A stretch of 64,000 nucleotides of DNA from Actinomycetaceae bacterium TAE3-ERU4 (GTDB lineage: Bacteria > Actinomycetota > Actinomycetes > Actinomycetales > Actinomycetaceae). The stretch spans positions 32,930 through 96,929 of the forward strand of contig JAHUUJ010000006.1 of the NCBI GenBank assembly GCA_019218365.1, in the 5' to 3' direction. Positions 1 to 9,713 of this stretch are shown here, piece after piece. Under the pieces are notes generated by a model. The model saw only the letters and a list, made by a program, of their open reading frames with translations, made no database searches and was not told where the DNA came from. Made by a program: the position numbers and the translations under genes. Numbering within the stretch: the first letter of the stretch is position 1; each line of letters starts with the position of its first letter.

Positions 1-520
1 AAGAAGAATCCATCACCAGGGTTGAAGGGTCTACTAATCCTTTTTTCTCAGGTGTGCTAAGTAGTCCCGGCATGACATCGTTAATTCCCTTGACAAGTTC
101 GCCCAGCAGTCGTTTATTAGAGCCGAGGATAGCCATGAAAATAGTCCATGCAATTGTTAATGCCGCACCAATTGAGAGAAGTGCCGAGTAGGCAATTCCA
201 CCAGACATTAAGGCGCCTCGTTGCATTCCATAACGAGAAAGTGTCCGCCCTAAACGGGTATGTGACCACCAACGAATCGCTTCTTGCAATTTGCCCATTA
301 GAGTTGGTTTTTCCCAAACCTCTCGTAAAGAAGGGCCGGGGATGTAATAGCGTTGCAAGGTCGGCAAGTCTGAAAATTCCTCTGGAAACGCCGAATCGGT
401 ATCCGGATTGGAGGAGTCCATATATTCCTCGTCTACTAAACGAGAGCGTATTTCTCTTTGCAATTTTCCAGATTCATACAGAGCTTTTGCGTTAGAATTC
501 TTGGTTTCCATCATACGCAT
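1..520 (-). CDS. YihY/BrkB-family membrane protein, 5' part only
   Basis: The minus strand is open from an ATG at 520 to the left edge, so only about 173 N-terminal residues are present. After a hydrophilic, acidic N-terminus of roughly 75 residues comes a region with RGALMSGGIAYSALLSIG, then a hydrophobic helix and LLGELVKGINDVMPGLL. This is the pattern seen at the start of BrkB/YihY proteins (around six membrane helices, substrate unknown). Alternative starts lie at 514 and 511 (MRMM), and no clear ribosome site precedes any of them. The gene is divergent from the trp operon across about 135 bases. The family call is good; function is unknown. Confidence 0.75.
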   Translation of the reverse strand, partial: MRMMETKNSNAKALYESGKLQREIRSRLVDEEYMDSSNPDTDSAFPEEFSDLPTLQRYYIPGPSLREVWEKPTLMGKLQEAIRWWSHTRLGRTLSRYGMQRGALMSGGIAYSALLSIGAALTIAWTIFMAILGSNKRLLGELVKGINDVMPGLLSTPEKKGLVDPSTLVMDSS

Positions 521-655
521 AAAAATAACTTAAAATTAAACAGATTTCGCTATTTCCTATCAAACAACACGAAACTCTTAACAAAGTAGTAAAACTTGCA
601 AACCAAAAAGAAACTAATCTTGCAAGACTTCTTAAGAGGGAATAGACTGAAACCG
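521..655. promoter_or_regulatory. Divergent promoter region, brkB-like / trp
   Basis: This AT-rich stretch separates the divergent membrane-protein gene from the trp leader peptide and must contain the trp promoter. I could not assign convincing -35 and -10 boxes. Two direct copies of CTTGCAA start at 595 and 619 (24 bases apart). An AGAGGG at 635-640 lies rather far (15 bases) upstream of the leader-peptide ATG at 656. Confidence 0.4.
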
Positions 656-700
656 ATGTTAAACGAAACAATGCTTCAGTGGTGGTGGCTCGTCAGTTAG
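656..700 (+). CDS. trpL: trp operon leader peptide
   Basis: A 14-codon reading frame encodes MLNETMLQWWWLVS; a shorter form could begin at the in-frame ATG at 671. Three consecutive TGG codons (680-688) lie just before the stop and about 34 bases before a terminator-like hairpin. This is the hallmark of transcription attenuation by ribosome stalling at Trp codons. Only the sequence pattern supports it, but three tandem Trp codons directly upstream of trpE leave little doubt. Confidence 0.9.
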   Translation: MLNETMLQWWWLVS

Positions 701-733
701 GCGGGCTGTTTCGTGTACACGGATTAAAAATCG

Positions 734-758
734 GGCTCGCTGCAGGCGAGCCTTTTTT
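734..758 (+). terminator. trp attenuator hairpin
   Basis: GGCTCGC (734-740) pairs perfectly with GCGAGCC (746-752) around a five-base loop, followed by six T (753-758), a textbook intrinsic terminator between trpL and trpE. GGCTCG at 687-692, overlapping the last Trp codon of the leader, is also complementary to CGAGCC in the 3' arm and could form a competing pairing. CGTGTACACG at 712-721 is a perfect 10-bp palindrome between leader and terminator. The exact antiterminator fold is inferred. Confidence 0.85.
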
Positions 759-805
759 GATGCCCAAGGTTCTTCTCGCAGCAGCCAAAATAAAAGAGGA
801 ACCAA

Positions 806-2365
806 ATGGAAAGCAACCAAAACGCTTCGGGAATAACCTCCCGAAATCTACATCTGCACTCTACCGAAATAGAATATTGTGCAAATCCGGCTGACCTTTT
901 TCAATCTTTCGAAGCCCACTTAAGGCCAAATACCGCGCTCCTTGAATCGGCCGACCTGAAAACTCGTTCTAGTCTTAAATCTATTCTTGTTCTCCAAGGC
1001 GCAATTGAGGTTGAATGTCGCGGACAAAGTGTTATCGTCACCGCCCTTAACCAAATTGGGCAGGAACTATTAGCGCCGCTTTCCATCACCCTCGAAAAAT
1101 ATTTAGACCATAGTGAAGAGAAAAAAGAACTTCGGTTCGAGTTTCCGCCAAGCAATGCCGCCGAGGAAGAAGAACGACTTCTCGCGCCTAACCCGCTTGA
1201 AGTGCTGCGTCAGCTTAGCAAACTCGTTGCCGAGTACCTTCCCGGCGAACTACCTACATTGGTTGGGGGTTTTGGGTATGACTTCATCGACACCTACGAG
1301 GAATTGATAAAAGTTCCTAGCGGCCCCAATAACTATCCTGATTACAGTTTCATCCTCCCCAGCTCAACCATACTTATTGACCACCCTGAAAAACGCGCAA
1401 CACTATACCAACTTAGTGAAACCGTAGAGGCTCCCGCCCCACTTACGCTAAAGAAAACTGAAAATAATTCGCCCGAACAGGAAACGAAAAAAACTGTTCT
1501 ACGCGTAGAAACTATCTCGGATATGCACTTCCAAGAAACTGTAGAAAATCTCCAAAAACATATAGCCGCTGGAGATATTTACCAAGTAGTCCCTTCACGA
1601 ACATTCGTCACCGAGTGCGCTAACCCCTTTGCCGCCTACCTAGAGCTACGTGCGCAAAACCCCAGTCCTTACATGTTCTACTTAAACGGGAAAAACTACA
1701 CTCTACTCGGGGCTAGCCCCGAGTCATACCTAAAATACAATGCGGAAAATCGAAAGACGGAACTATACCCAATTGCCGGTACTCGACCCCGCGGAAAAGA
1801 CGAAAACGGAAACGTAAATACCGAACAAGATATTCGCGCTGAACTTTCACTAAAAACTGACGCAAAAGAACTTGCCGAACACATCATGCTTGTGGATCTT
1901 GCCCGCAACGACCTCGCCAGGATAGGCCAACCCGGCAGCCGAAAAGTCGAAAAACTTCTCGACCTAGACCGATACTCACAGGTCATGCACCTAGTATCAA
2001 AAGTTACCTGTACGCTCGCACCCCAATATGACGCACTCGACGCCTACCGTGCCTGCATGAACATGGGAACCCTAACCGGAGCACCCAAAATCTCGGCCAC
2101 AAACCTACTACGCCAGGCCGAGAAAGTCGGGCGTGGGTCCTACGGCGGGGCAGTGGGATACCTCAGCGCGAACGGATCATTTGACACCTGCATCGTCATC
2201 CGCAGCGCCTACGTCACTAATGGGCGCGCCCTCGTCCAAGCCGGTGCCGGAGTAGTTCGCGATTCATACCCACCCGCCGAGGCTGACGAAACCTATCACA
2301 AAGCCAGCGCGGTGCTCCTGGCCATAGCTAAATCCCAAAACGCCATACTGGAGACAGCTCGATGA
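806..2365 (+). CDS. trpE: Anthranilate synthase component I
   Basis: 519 residues, normal family length. TrpE makes anthranilate from chorismate, using ammonia delivered by TrpG, as the first step of tryptophan synthesis. The N-terminal domain carries the LLES element (about residues 46-49) that in characterized TrpE proteins takes part in tryptophan feedback binding. The C-terminal chorismate-binding domain has YQVVPSR, LTGAPKISA and GSYGGAVGY. The start at 806 follows AGAGGA at good spacing. It is the first structural gene after the attenuator; its end overlaps trpG by four bases. Confidence 0.97.
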   Translation: MESNQNASGITSRNLHLHSTEIEYCANPADLFQSFEAHLRPNTALLESADLKTRSSLKSILVLQGAIEVECRGQSVIVTALNQIGQELLAPLSITLEKYLDHSEEKKELRFEFPPSNAAEEEERLLAPNPLEVLRQLSKLVAEYLPGELPTLVGGFGYDFIDTYEELIKVPSGPNNYPDYSFILPSSTILIDHPEKRATLYQLSETVEAPAPLTLKKTENNSPEQETKKTVLRVETISDMHFQETVENLQKHIAAGDIYQVVPSRTFVTECANPFAAYLELRAQNPSPYMFYLNGKNYTLLGASPESYLKYNAENRKTELYPIAGTRPRGKDENGNVNTEQDIRAELSLKTDAKELAEHIMLVDLARNDLARIGQPGSRKVEKLLDLDRYSQVMHLVSKVTCTLAPQYDALDAYRACMNMGTLTGAPKISATNLLRQAEKVGRGSYGGAVGYLSANGSFDTCIVIRSAYVTNGRALVQAGAGVVRDSYPPAEADETYHKASAVLLAIAKSQNAILETAR

Positions 2366-2940
2366 AAATTACCATCCTTGATAACCAAGATTCCTTTGTC
2401 TACAACCTACGGGACGAATTTCTCAACCTCGGCCACGACATAAAAGTTTTTCGTAACACTGTAGAACTTGAAACAATCTTGGAAGAAAGCCCCGATTTAA
2501 TCTGCCTCTCTCCCGGACCCGGACACCCGCGCGAAGCCGGAAACATGATGGAACTAATTGCCGATACGTTAGGCAAAATTCCACTTCTAGGAGTTTGCCT
2601 TGGCTACCAAGCTCTAATAGAACACTACGGGGGAATCGTTGAACCGGTAGGCCCCGTACACGGACAAGCGCATGAAATTACCCTTACTGCCGCTGGCAAA
2701 AACGACCCAATCTTTGCCGGGATTACACAAAATCTAAACGTTGCCAGATACCACTCGCTCGGTTGTACAAACCTACCCAAAGAACTAAACAACCTGGCCC
2801 GTATCGGCAAAATCAGTATGATAGCCCGCGCCAAAAAAGCACCCGCCTTAGGTTTTCAATTCCACCCTGAATCAATCCTTACCGCCGCCGGCCCGCAAAT
2901 GCTAAAAGCCGCAATCGCTTCCCTAACCACGGAAAAATAA
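2362..2940 (+). CDS. trpG: Anthranilate synthase glutamine amidotransferase component
   Basis: 192 residues, a stand-alone class I amidotransferase that hydrolyses glutamine to feed ammonia to TrpE. It shows the expected DNQDSFVYNL start, the LSPGPGHP oxyanion segment, the nucleophile Cys in GVCLGYQ (near residue 79) and the C-terminal FQFHPES with catalytic His and Glu. The ATGA overlap with trpE implies translational coupling. A free-standing trpG rather than a trpGD fusion fits actinobacterial operons. Confidence 0.97.
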   Translation: MKITILDNQDSFVYNLRDEFLNLGHDIKVFRNTVELETILEESPDLICLSPGPGHPREAGNMMELIADTLGKIPLLGVCLGYQALIEHYGGIVEPVGPVHGQAHEITLTAAGKNDPIFAGITQNLNVARYHSLGCTNLPKELNNLARIGKISMIARAKKAPALGFQFHPESILTAAGPQMLKAAIASLTTEK

Positions 2941-2956
2941 AACAGAAAGTAAAAGC

Positions 2957-3964
2957 ATGGAAACCCAAAAACTCCTTAAAGAAACTCTCCTGGGATACCA
3001 GCCTACCCTGGAAGAATCGCAATTCCTCTTTAGCGCTTTAACTAACAAAGAACTAAATGACATACAAATTTCCGCGCTGCTTGCGACTTTGCATACCAGG
3101 GGAGAAACTGCCGAAGAAATCGCTGGAGCCGCCAAAGCTTTCCTCAACGTAGCCAACTGCGTACCTACCGCAAAAACCTCACTAGACTCTTGCGGAACCG
3201 GTGGGGACCGAGCCGGAACCATCAATATCTCCACCGCGGCAGCTTTGCTTGCTGCTTCGCAAGGAATTAGCATCGCCAAACACGGAAACCGTTCTGTCAG
3301 CTCCAAAACCGGTAGCGCCGACGTGCTTGAAGAACTTGCAATTCCGGTTAACAACACTCCTGAACAAGCAGCTCAAAACCTTGAAAATAAAGGCTTTAGC
3401 TTCCTATTTGCCCCTCTCTACCACCCGGCTATCGCCCTGGTTATGCCGGTAAGACGTGCCCTTGGTGTTCCTACCCTATTTAATCTGCTTGGGCCATTGC
3501 TTAATCCCGCCCCGCTAAAAGCCCAGCTCATGGGAATCGCAAACCCCGAAAAAGGGGAACTAATTGCCCGTACCCTACAAAACCTCGGACGAGAAAAAGC
3601 CCTTATCGTAAACGGATCGGGACTGGATGAAATTGCCATTCACGCAGAAACCACAATTTGGGAAATCAATGATGGAAAGATAGAAACCAAAACCTATTCG
3701 CCAGCTGATTTCGGGATTGAAACCTATCCCTTGAGCGAACTAGCTGGCGGTGAAGCAAAAGAAAATGCCGCTTTCCTTACCGCCGCGCTTGCTGGCAAGG
3801 GAACACCCGCACACAATGCCGCTATCGCGGTTAACGCAGGTGCTCTAGCCTACCTTGAAGGACGCGTTAAAACTCTCAAAGAAGGCACCCAGTGGGCACT
3901 TGAAACACTTGCTACGGCCAGCGCCGCAGACTACCTTGTTAGCTTGCAAGAAAGCCAAAAATAA
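2957..3964 (+). CDS. trpD: Anthranilate phosphoribosyltransferase
   Basis: 335 residues. It transfers phosphoribose from PRPP to anthranilate, the second committed step. The glycine-rich PRPP site CGTGGDRAGTINIST (about residues 75-90) and KHGNRSVSSKTGSADVLE are intact. It begins 16 bases after trpG, preceded by AGAAAG, and its stop TAA shares one base with the ATG of the next gene, so it is translated within one operon. Confidence 0.96.
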   Translation: METQKLLKETLLGYQPTLEESQFLFSALTNKELNDIQISALLATLHTRGETAEEIAGAAKAFLNVANCVPTAKTSLDSCGTGGDRAGTINISTAAALLAASQGISIAKHGNRSVSSKTGSADVLEELAIPVNNTPEQAAQNLENKGFSFLFAPLYHPAIALVMPVRRALGVPTLFNLLGPLLNPAPLKAQLMGIANPEKGELIARTLQNLGREKALIVNGSGLDEIAIHAETTIWEINDGKIETKTYSPADFGIETYPLSELAGGEAKENAAFLTAALAGKGTPAHNAAIAVNAGALAYLEGRVKTLKEGTQWALETLATASAADYLVSLQESQK

Positions 3965-5463
3965 TGAACCACAAACAGATAAAACCATTTAACATAGGGA
4001 CGGAACCAGGAACCGTCCTCGATAAAATTGTTGCCCGGCGGAAAACTCATCTTCCGGGGATTCGCGCGCAAATTGAAGGCATCACCCCCGATGCCCTTCC
4101 CCCCTCGGAACGTAGTCTCTACTCTTACCTTGGCGAGGGAAAACGTGGGGAAAACCACTATTTAATGGAATGCAAGGCAGCCTCACCAAGCCTGGGACTG
4201 ATTCGTGAATCCTACAACCCAGCGGAAATAGCCGGAATATATTCCCGTTACGCTGCTGGTATCTCAGTACTTTGCGAACCAGATTTTTTCGGCGGTAGCT
4301 ACGACCACCTCGCAACTGTTGCTGAGAGCACGCACCTGCCGGTTCTTTGTAAAGACTTCATTATCGACCCAATCCAAATTCTCGCGGCTCGCTACTACGG
4401 GGCAGACGCTATTCTCCTTATGCTGTCGGTACTTAAAGACGAAGAATATAGGCTACTTGCCGACCTCGCTCAGCGCCTGAAACTGGATGTGCTAACCGAA
4501 GTCTCTACCCGCGAAGAACTATCACGCGCACTTAAACTAAAAGCCAAAATAATCGGAATAAACAACCGAAACCTACGCAATTTAAGTATAGATACTGCCC
4601 GAACCCGAGAATTGGCCCCGCAGATACCCAACGACACGGTCGTGCTTTCCGAGTCTGGAATCCGCAGTCACAATGACGTCGTTGAGCTTGGGCGATACGT
4701 TAGCGGGTTCCTTGTCGGATCTAGCCTAACAAGCCAAAAAGATATAGATTTAGCCTGCCGTAACCTGCTTTACGGAAACGTAAAAATCTGCGGAATAACC
4801 AGTGCCTCGCAAGCCCAAGCGGCCACTACCGCCGGGGCCAGCTACGGGGGAATAATTCGTGCTGCAAAATCTCCTCGCTATCTACAAACAAAAGAAGCAC
4901 TGGAAATCATTACGGAGGTTCCCGCTCTGAAATGGGTTGCCGTAACAACCGAAGAAGAAGCCGCGAAAATTGTAGATAAAACCAAAGAACTACTTCCATA
5001 TCTAGAAGCAATCCAAGTTCACACCAAAGCCAAAACAGGAGAAAACGGGAAATACAGTCCGCAAAAACAAACCGAGCTACTCCAAGAAATCCGACAGCTC
5101 TTAGATGCTCAACCCGGCGGGAAAGATACCCAAATCTGGTTAGGCTTATCAGCTAATCGGCCTGCCGATTTAGAAGCCTGCGTTCATCTTGCAACGCAAG
5201 TGCGGATAGTTCTCGACTCCGGTGACGGTGGTACTGGAATCTCCTTCGACTGGGGAACCATTCCCGAAACCGTCCGCCCACATATCTTCCTTGCCGGTGG
5301 AATTGGTGAACACAATATCGCTGAAGCAAGTAAACAAAAAACCTATGGACTAGATTTAAACTCTGCCCTTGAGTACCCCAAAACAAAACTACTCTCAAAG
5401 CCTCAAAAAGATCCCGTAAAAATGAAAAACACCCTCCGGAAAATCCGCCGGAATATAGCCTAA
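3964..5463 (+). CDS. trpCF: Bifunctional indole-3-glycerol phosphate synthase / phosphoribosylanthranilate isomerase
   Basis: 499 residues with two fused TIM barrels. The N-terminal half (to about residue 265) is TrpC, with [25 protein letters not shown] and [14 protein letters not shown]. The C-terminal half is TrpF, starting at [16 protein letters not shown] with the catalytic Cys and ending with ISFDWGTIP. Together they convert phosphoribosylanthranilate to indole-3-glycerol phosphate. The fusion resembles that of Escherichia coli and Corynebacterium; many actinobacteria use PriA instead of TrpF. It lies between trpD (one-base overlap) and trpB (22-base gap). Confidence 0.95.
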   Translation: MNHKQIKPFNIGTEPGTVLDKIVARRKTHLPGIRAQIEGITPDALPPSERSLYSYLGEGKRGENHYLMECKAASPSLGLIRESYNPAEIAGIYSRYAAGISVLCEPDFFGGSYDHLATVAESTHLPVLCKDFIIDPIQILAARYYGADAILLMLSVLKDEEYRLLADLAQRLKLDVLTEVSTREELSRALKLKAKIIGINNRNLRNLSIDTARTRELAPQIPNDTVVLSESGIRSHNDVVELGRYVSGFLVGSSLTSQKDIDLACRNLLYGNVKICGITSASQAQAATTAGASYGGIIRAAKSPRYLQTKEALEIITEVPALKWVAVTTEEEAAKIVDKTKELLPYLEAIQVHTKAKTGENGKYSPQKQTELLQEIRQLLDAQPGGKDTQIWLGLSANRPADLEACVHLATQVRIVLDSGDGGTGISFDWGTIPETVRPHIFLAGGIGEHNIAEASKQKTYGLDLNSALEYPKTKLLSKPQKDPVKMKNTLRKIRRNIA

Positions 5464-5485
5464 ACAAACAGATAGAAGGAAAAAT

Positions 5486-6769
5486 ATGAATCCGGAAAAC
5501 CAAAATTCCGCCCTCGGGCGCGAAACTCTCCTCCCGGCCTACTTCGGGCAATTTGGTGGACAATACGTGCCCGAATTGCTTCTTCCCGCCCTCGACCAAC
5601 TAGAAGCCGAGTTCGTCAAAGCAATGGAGGACCCCAGTTTCAAAAAAGAACTAGCTGACCTCCTAAAAAACTACCTAGGACGGCCAACCCCGCTCACCAA
5701 ATGCCAAAATCTTCCGCGTGACGAAAAAGGAAACGTCCGAAAAGACGTCTCTATTTACCTCAAACGTGAGGACCTCGTACACGGGGGAGCGCACAAAACC
5801 AACCAGGTACTTGGACAAGCGCTACTGGCTAAACGAATGGGAAAAACCAGGGTAATCGCCGAAACTGGCGCTGGGCAACACGGTACCGCTACCGCTTTAG
5901 CCTGTGCGCTTCTTGGACTTGAATGCGTAATTTACATGGGAGCTCAAGACGTAAAACGACAGCAGCCAAACGTTTACCGAATGAAGCTAATGGGCGCGCA
6001 GGTAATCGGGGTAGAAAACGGAAGTGGAACTCTAAAAGATGCCGTAAATGAAGCACTACGTGATTGGACAGCAACGTTTGAAACCTCCCACTACCTTCTG
6101 GGAACCGCCGCTGGCCCGCACCCTTTCCCGACCATCGTGCGTGAATTCCACCGGGTAATCTCCACTGAAGCCAAACGCCAGATAATTGAACAAACCGGAA
6201 AACTACCCGATGAAGTTATCGCCTGCGTCGGGGGCGGATCCAACGCCATCGGAATCTTCGCTGACTTCATCGACCATCCGGAAGTTGGACTCGTCGGGGT
6301 AGAACCCGGAGGGGACGGACTAGAAACCGGGCGGCACGGAGCCCCCATTTACGCTGGGAAAATTGGAATACTTCAAGGATCGAAATCCTATCTCATGCGT
6401 ACTGCTGAAGGACAGGTAGAAGAATCGCACTCAATCTCCGCTGGACTGGATTATCCCGGTGTTGGTCCCCAACACGCCTACCTACACGAAAGCGGACGTG
6501 CGAAATACGTGGCAATCACAGATAAACAGGCTCTCGCAGCCTATGTGGAACTATCTCGTGCAGAAGGAATCATTCCTGCTCTGGAATCCTCTCACGCCCT
6601 AGCCTACGCCCTCGAAAAAGCTAAAACTGCTCCCGCGGGAACAACCTTTATCGTTTCCCTCTCCGGTCGTGGTGACAAAGACATTGACTTAGTCCGCGAA
6701 AAACTTTCCGAAATCGGGGATGAATTCGGAGAAAGTCTAGCTGTGAACACAAAGGAAGAAGCAAACTAA
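5486..6769 (+). CDS. trpB: Tryptophan synthase beta chain
   Basis: 427 residues, somewhat longer than the usual 400 because of short extensions at both ends. The PLP lysine sits in [17 protein letters not shown]; the phosphate-binding GGGSNAIG and the GRGDKD segment near the C-terminus are present. It condenses indole with serine. Start at 5486 follows GAAGGA. Its stop and the trpA start share one base, typical of coupled subunit genes. Confidence 0.97.
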   Translation: MNPENQNSALGRETLLPAYFGQFGGQYVPELLLPALDQLEAEFVKAMEDPSFKKELADLLKNYLGRPTPLTKCQNLPRDEKGNVRKDVSIYLKREDLVHGGAHKTNQVLGQALLAKRMGKTRVIAETGAGQHGTATALACALLGLECVIYMGAQDVKRQQPNVYRMKLMGAQVIGVENGSGTLKDAVNEALRDWTATFETSHYLLGTAAGPHPFPTIVREFHRVISTEAKRQIIEQTGKLPDEVIACVGGGSNAIGIFADFIDHPEVGLVGVEPGGDGLETGRHGAPIYAGKIGILQGSKSYLMRTAEGQVEESHSISAGLDYPGVGPQHAYLHESGRAKYVAITDKQALAAYVELSRAEGIIPALESSHALAYALEKAKTAPAGTTFIVSLSGRGDKDIDLVREKLSEIGDEFGESLAVNTKEEAN

Positions 6770-7578
6770 TGGGACGCTACGAAAAACTCTTCACCGCCCT
6801 AAAAAACCGTTCTGCAGGAGCGTTCGTTCCCTTCGTAATGATTGGGGACCCAAACCTAGAAGACTCCTACAAAATTATCGAGACTCTAATTGCGGGAGGG
6901 GCTGATGCGCTCGAACTCGGGATACCATTTTCCGATCCCGTAGCTGATGGACCAACAATTCAAAAATCCCACATTCGGGGCCGCAACAGCGGAGCTAATT
7001 TCAACAAATGCGTTGAAATTATAGAAAAAATCCGCCGCAATTACCCGGAAATTCCCCTCGGGTTACTGGTATATTGCAATGTCCCATTCGCTGTAGGGAT
7101 AGAAGAATTCTACAAAACGGTAGCTCAAGTTGGAGCTGACTCGGTGCTAATTCCCGACCTGCCGGTTCGAGAAAGTGCCCCTTTTCGACAAGCGGCACAA
7201 CGGCAGGGAATCCAGACCGTTTTTATTGCTCCCCCCAACGCAGATGATGAGACCCTCGCCGCTATTGCTAAAGCCTCACAAGGATACGTCTACCTAGTAT
7301 CGAGAGCTGGGGTAACCGGAGCCGAAAGCAGTGCGGGAACGTCCCACATCGCCAAAGCTGTGAAAACACTGGAAGAAAATGGGGCACCGCCGTCTCTGCT
7401 TGGATTCGGAATATCCGAACCCGAGCAGGTCCGTCAAGCAATCAGCGAAGGTGCCGCAGGAGCGATTTGCGGATCGGCAATCGTAAAAATAATCGAAAGT
7501 GAAGGAAGCGTTAATCAAGCACTATTAACTCGTCTTAAGGGATTTGTTAAAGAGCTTAAAGCAGCTACCGTTCAGTGA
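6769..7578 (+). CDS. trpA: Tryptophan synthase alpha chain
   Basis: 269 residues, normal length. It cleaves indole-3-glycerol phosphate to indole, which is channelled to TrpB. Catalytic Glu lies in LELGIPFSDPVADGP (about residues 46-60) and the second acidic residue in VLIPDLPV; LGFGIS and GAICGSAIV form the phosphate site. Last gene of the trp operon. Its 3' end overlaps the convergent beta-galactosidase gene by seven bases and no terminator lies between them. Confidence 0.96.
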   Translation: MGRYEKLFTALKNRSAGAFVPFVMIGDPNLEDSYKIIETLIAGGADALELGIPFSDPVADGPTIQKSHIRGRNSGANFNKCVEIIEKIRRNYPEIPLGLLVYCNVPFAVGIEEFYKTVAQVGADSVLIPDLPVRESAPFRQAAQRQGIQTVFIAPPNADDETLAAIAKASQGYVYLVSRAGVTGAESSAGTSHIAKAVKTLEENGAPPSLLGFGISEPEQVRQAISEGAAGAICGSAIVKIIESEGSVNQALLTRLKGFVKELKAATVQ

Positions 7579-9695
7579 CGATAAATCACACAATCACGCG
7601 GGGAAACGGTACTAACTTCACCCTCGGAAACCAGGTCATAGACCTTTTGACCCGAGGGAAGCGGAACCGTTTCCTCGCCATGATTGAAGACAAACGTAAA
7701 TTCTCCGCGGGAGATTACCTCCACTCCGGCACTCAAACAATTATTTTGTGGTAGACCAGCACACTCGCTAATTGTCCGTAACAGGACAGCCCTACCGGGC
7801 GCAGCCAAATCGGTTGCCAAATAAACGACCTTGCCCTCGTTCCACGGGCGTGCCGTAATTGCCGGTTGGCCAGCAATATCGCAAGCAGCTCCTTCAGAGG
7901 CAAAAGTAGCTAATACACGTACATCCTCTTGCGGACGTACCAACTCTGCCCACTTGTCTGCCTCCAAAACCTTTTCCACCTCGAATTCTTCACACGCGGG
8001 GAAAAGATGCTCATCAGTGACGACAATCTTTACTTTTTCGGTTGCTGGGGTCACAACCGCGCCGCTAATCCTATCAACCTTGGGGTCAACTTCTGCCCAA
8101 CGTTCATAATCAGAATCGGTAGCTACACATAAATCAGTCACCTTGACGCCTGTGGTGGTAGTAAAATCACCGTGGTACCCGCCAATGACAGTGCGCATGG
8201 TTTGATCATAAATTCCAAATGGAGCACAAACTAGAATCGTTCCTCCAGCCTTAGAAGCTGATTCAAAACTGGATAATAATTCTGGTTTAGTTGCAATCTG
8301 GCCGGGAACAATAGTTAATTTGTACTTGCTTAAATCAGCTCCCGATTCAACAAAATCAACTACATATCCAGCCTCATAACAGGTCTTATACCAGCTAACG
8401 AGTTGCTTGTAGGGGTCGAAACTGACCGGACCAATCGAGCACTGGGCAGCCCATACAGCATCCCAATCAAGCACAATCGCTACCTGCGCGGTAGGCACTT
8501 CATTAAGGAAATTAGTCTCTTTTCCAGAATCGGTAGTAAAACGTTGAAGGATATTTCCTAAATCAACCACTTGTTTCCAGATGTAGGAATCGCGGCCACT
8601 ATGGGGGACCATTGCCGAGTGCATAGCCTCTGCTCCACCGGGAGACTGACGCCATTGGAAATGCAAAATACCGTTAGCTCCCCGTGCGACTCGTGAAAGA
8701 GACCAGGTTTTAAACTGTCCGGGACGTTTAGAGGAGTTTCCTGTCGGTCGCCACTGAACCGCAGCGGTAGTTTGTTCCATCAGTAAGTAGGGACGAGAAC
8801 CGGCTAGTGAACGCATTAAATCACCGGCAAAAGCCTCCCTAGCAGGGGAAGCTGGATCTGCCGGATCGGGATAACAATCATCGCTAATAACGTCAAGCCG
8901 TTTAGCCATTTTCCAGTAATCAATCTGCGGATAAAACTCCATAAAGTTGGTTGTTACGGGAATCTGGGGAGTAACTTCACGTAATACTTCTAGTTCCACA
9001 TCGAGTAGCTCAATGAGCATATCGGAACCGAAACGTTTCCAATCGAGTAGGTGAGCCGGGTTAGTAAAGGTAGGCATTAAACCAGGGGCACTTACATCGT
9101 TGAAAGAACCGTAAGTTTGCGACCAAAAACTGGTTGCCCAGGCATGGTTCAAAGTATCAATATTTTTATATTTATTCTCCAACCAATTTTGGAATGCCGA
9201 AATTGTATGTGGGTCAAAAGATTCCCAAACATGGCATCCAAACTCATTGGAAACATGCCACATTTTTAACGCTGGATGGTCTTTCACTACCTGAGCGAGA
9301 GCCTTAACAAGTTCGCGCATCTTTTCGCGGAACTTAGGCGAGGCAGGGGCATATTGCTGACGTGAACCAAAGCCGAGAGGAACACCCGCCGCGTTATGCG
9401 GCAGAGTTTCAGGATATTTTTTTGCCAGCCAAATCGGTGGAGAAGCGGTTCCTGTAGCAAGATCAACCATAATCCCGGCCTCATGTAGCTGATCCATGAT
9501 TTTAAGGAGCCACTCAAAATGGTATTCGCCTTCGGTTGGTTCATATTTAGCCCAAGAAAAGATACCTAGGCTGACCATATCAACCCCGGCTTCTTTCATT
9601 AGTTCAATATCTTCGGATACGGTTTTTTCCGGCCATTGTTCTGGGTTGTAGTCGGCACCGTAGGCGATGCGCTTGAGGTTTAGCTGGGGTTTCAA
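7572..9695 (-). CDS. Beta-galactosidase, glycoside hydrolase family 42
   Basis: 707 residues, cytoplasmic (no signal peptide). GH42 enzymes release terminal beta-galactose from lactose, galactosides and arabinogalactan fragments. IAYGADYNPEQWP at the N-terminus, WHVSNEFGCHVW with the acid/base Glu (near residue 150) and YLLMEQTTAAVQWRP with the nucleophile Glu (near residue 309) define the family, followed by the trimerization and beta domains. The start is TTG at 9695 with AAAGGAGA eight bases ahead. It lies 18 bases beyond the serine hydrolase gene on the same strand; galactokinase is close by. Confidence 0.94.
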   Translation of the reverse strand: MKPQLNLKRIAYGADYNPEQWPEKTVSEDIELMKEAGVDMVSLGIFSWAKYEPTEGEYHFEWLLKIMDQLHEAGIMVDLATGTASPPIWLAKKYPETLPHNAAGVPLGFGSRQQYAPASPKFREKMRELVKALAQVVKDHPALKMWHVSNEFGCHVWESFDPHTISAFQNWLENKYKNIDTLNHAWATSFWSQTYGSFNDVSAPGLMPTFTNPAHLLDWKRFGSDMLIELLDVELEVLREVTPQIPVTTNFMEFYPQIDYWKMAKRLDVISDDCYPDPADPASPAREAFAGDLMRSLAGSRPYLLMEQTTAAVQWRPTGNSSKRPGQFKTWSLSRVARGANGILHFQWRQSPGGAEAMHSAMVPHSGRDSYIWKQVVDLGNILQRFTTDSGKETNFLNEVPTAQVAIVLDWDAVWAAQCSIGPVSFDPYKQLVSWYKTCYEAGYVVDFVESGADLSKYKLTIVPGQIATKPELLSSFESASKAGGTILVCAPFGIYDQTMRTVIGGYHGDFTTTTGVKVTDLCVATDSDYERWAEVDPKVDRISGAVVTPATEKVKIVVTDEHLFPACEEFEVEKVLEADKWAELVRPQEDVRVLATFASEGAACDIAGQPAITARPWNEGKVVYLATDLAAPGRAVLLRTISECAGLPQNNCLSAGVEVISRGEFTFVFNHGEETVPLPSGQKVYDLVSEGEVSTVSPRDCVIYRH

Positions 9696-9713
9696 CTTAT
9701 CTCCTTTGATGAT

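Noticed and set aside
595..626. Direct repeat CTTGCAA as a regulator binding site upstream of trp
   Set aside because: Only two short copies 24 bases apart, no symmetry; could be chance in AT-rich DNA.
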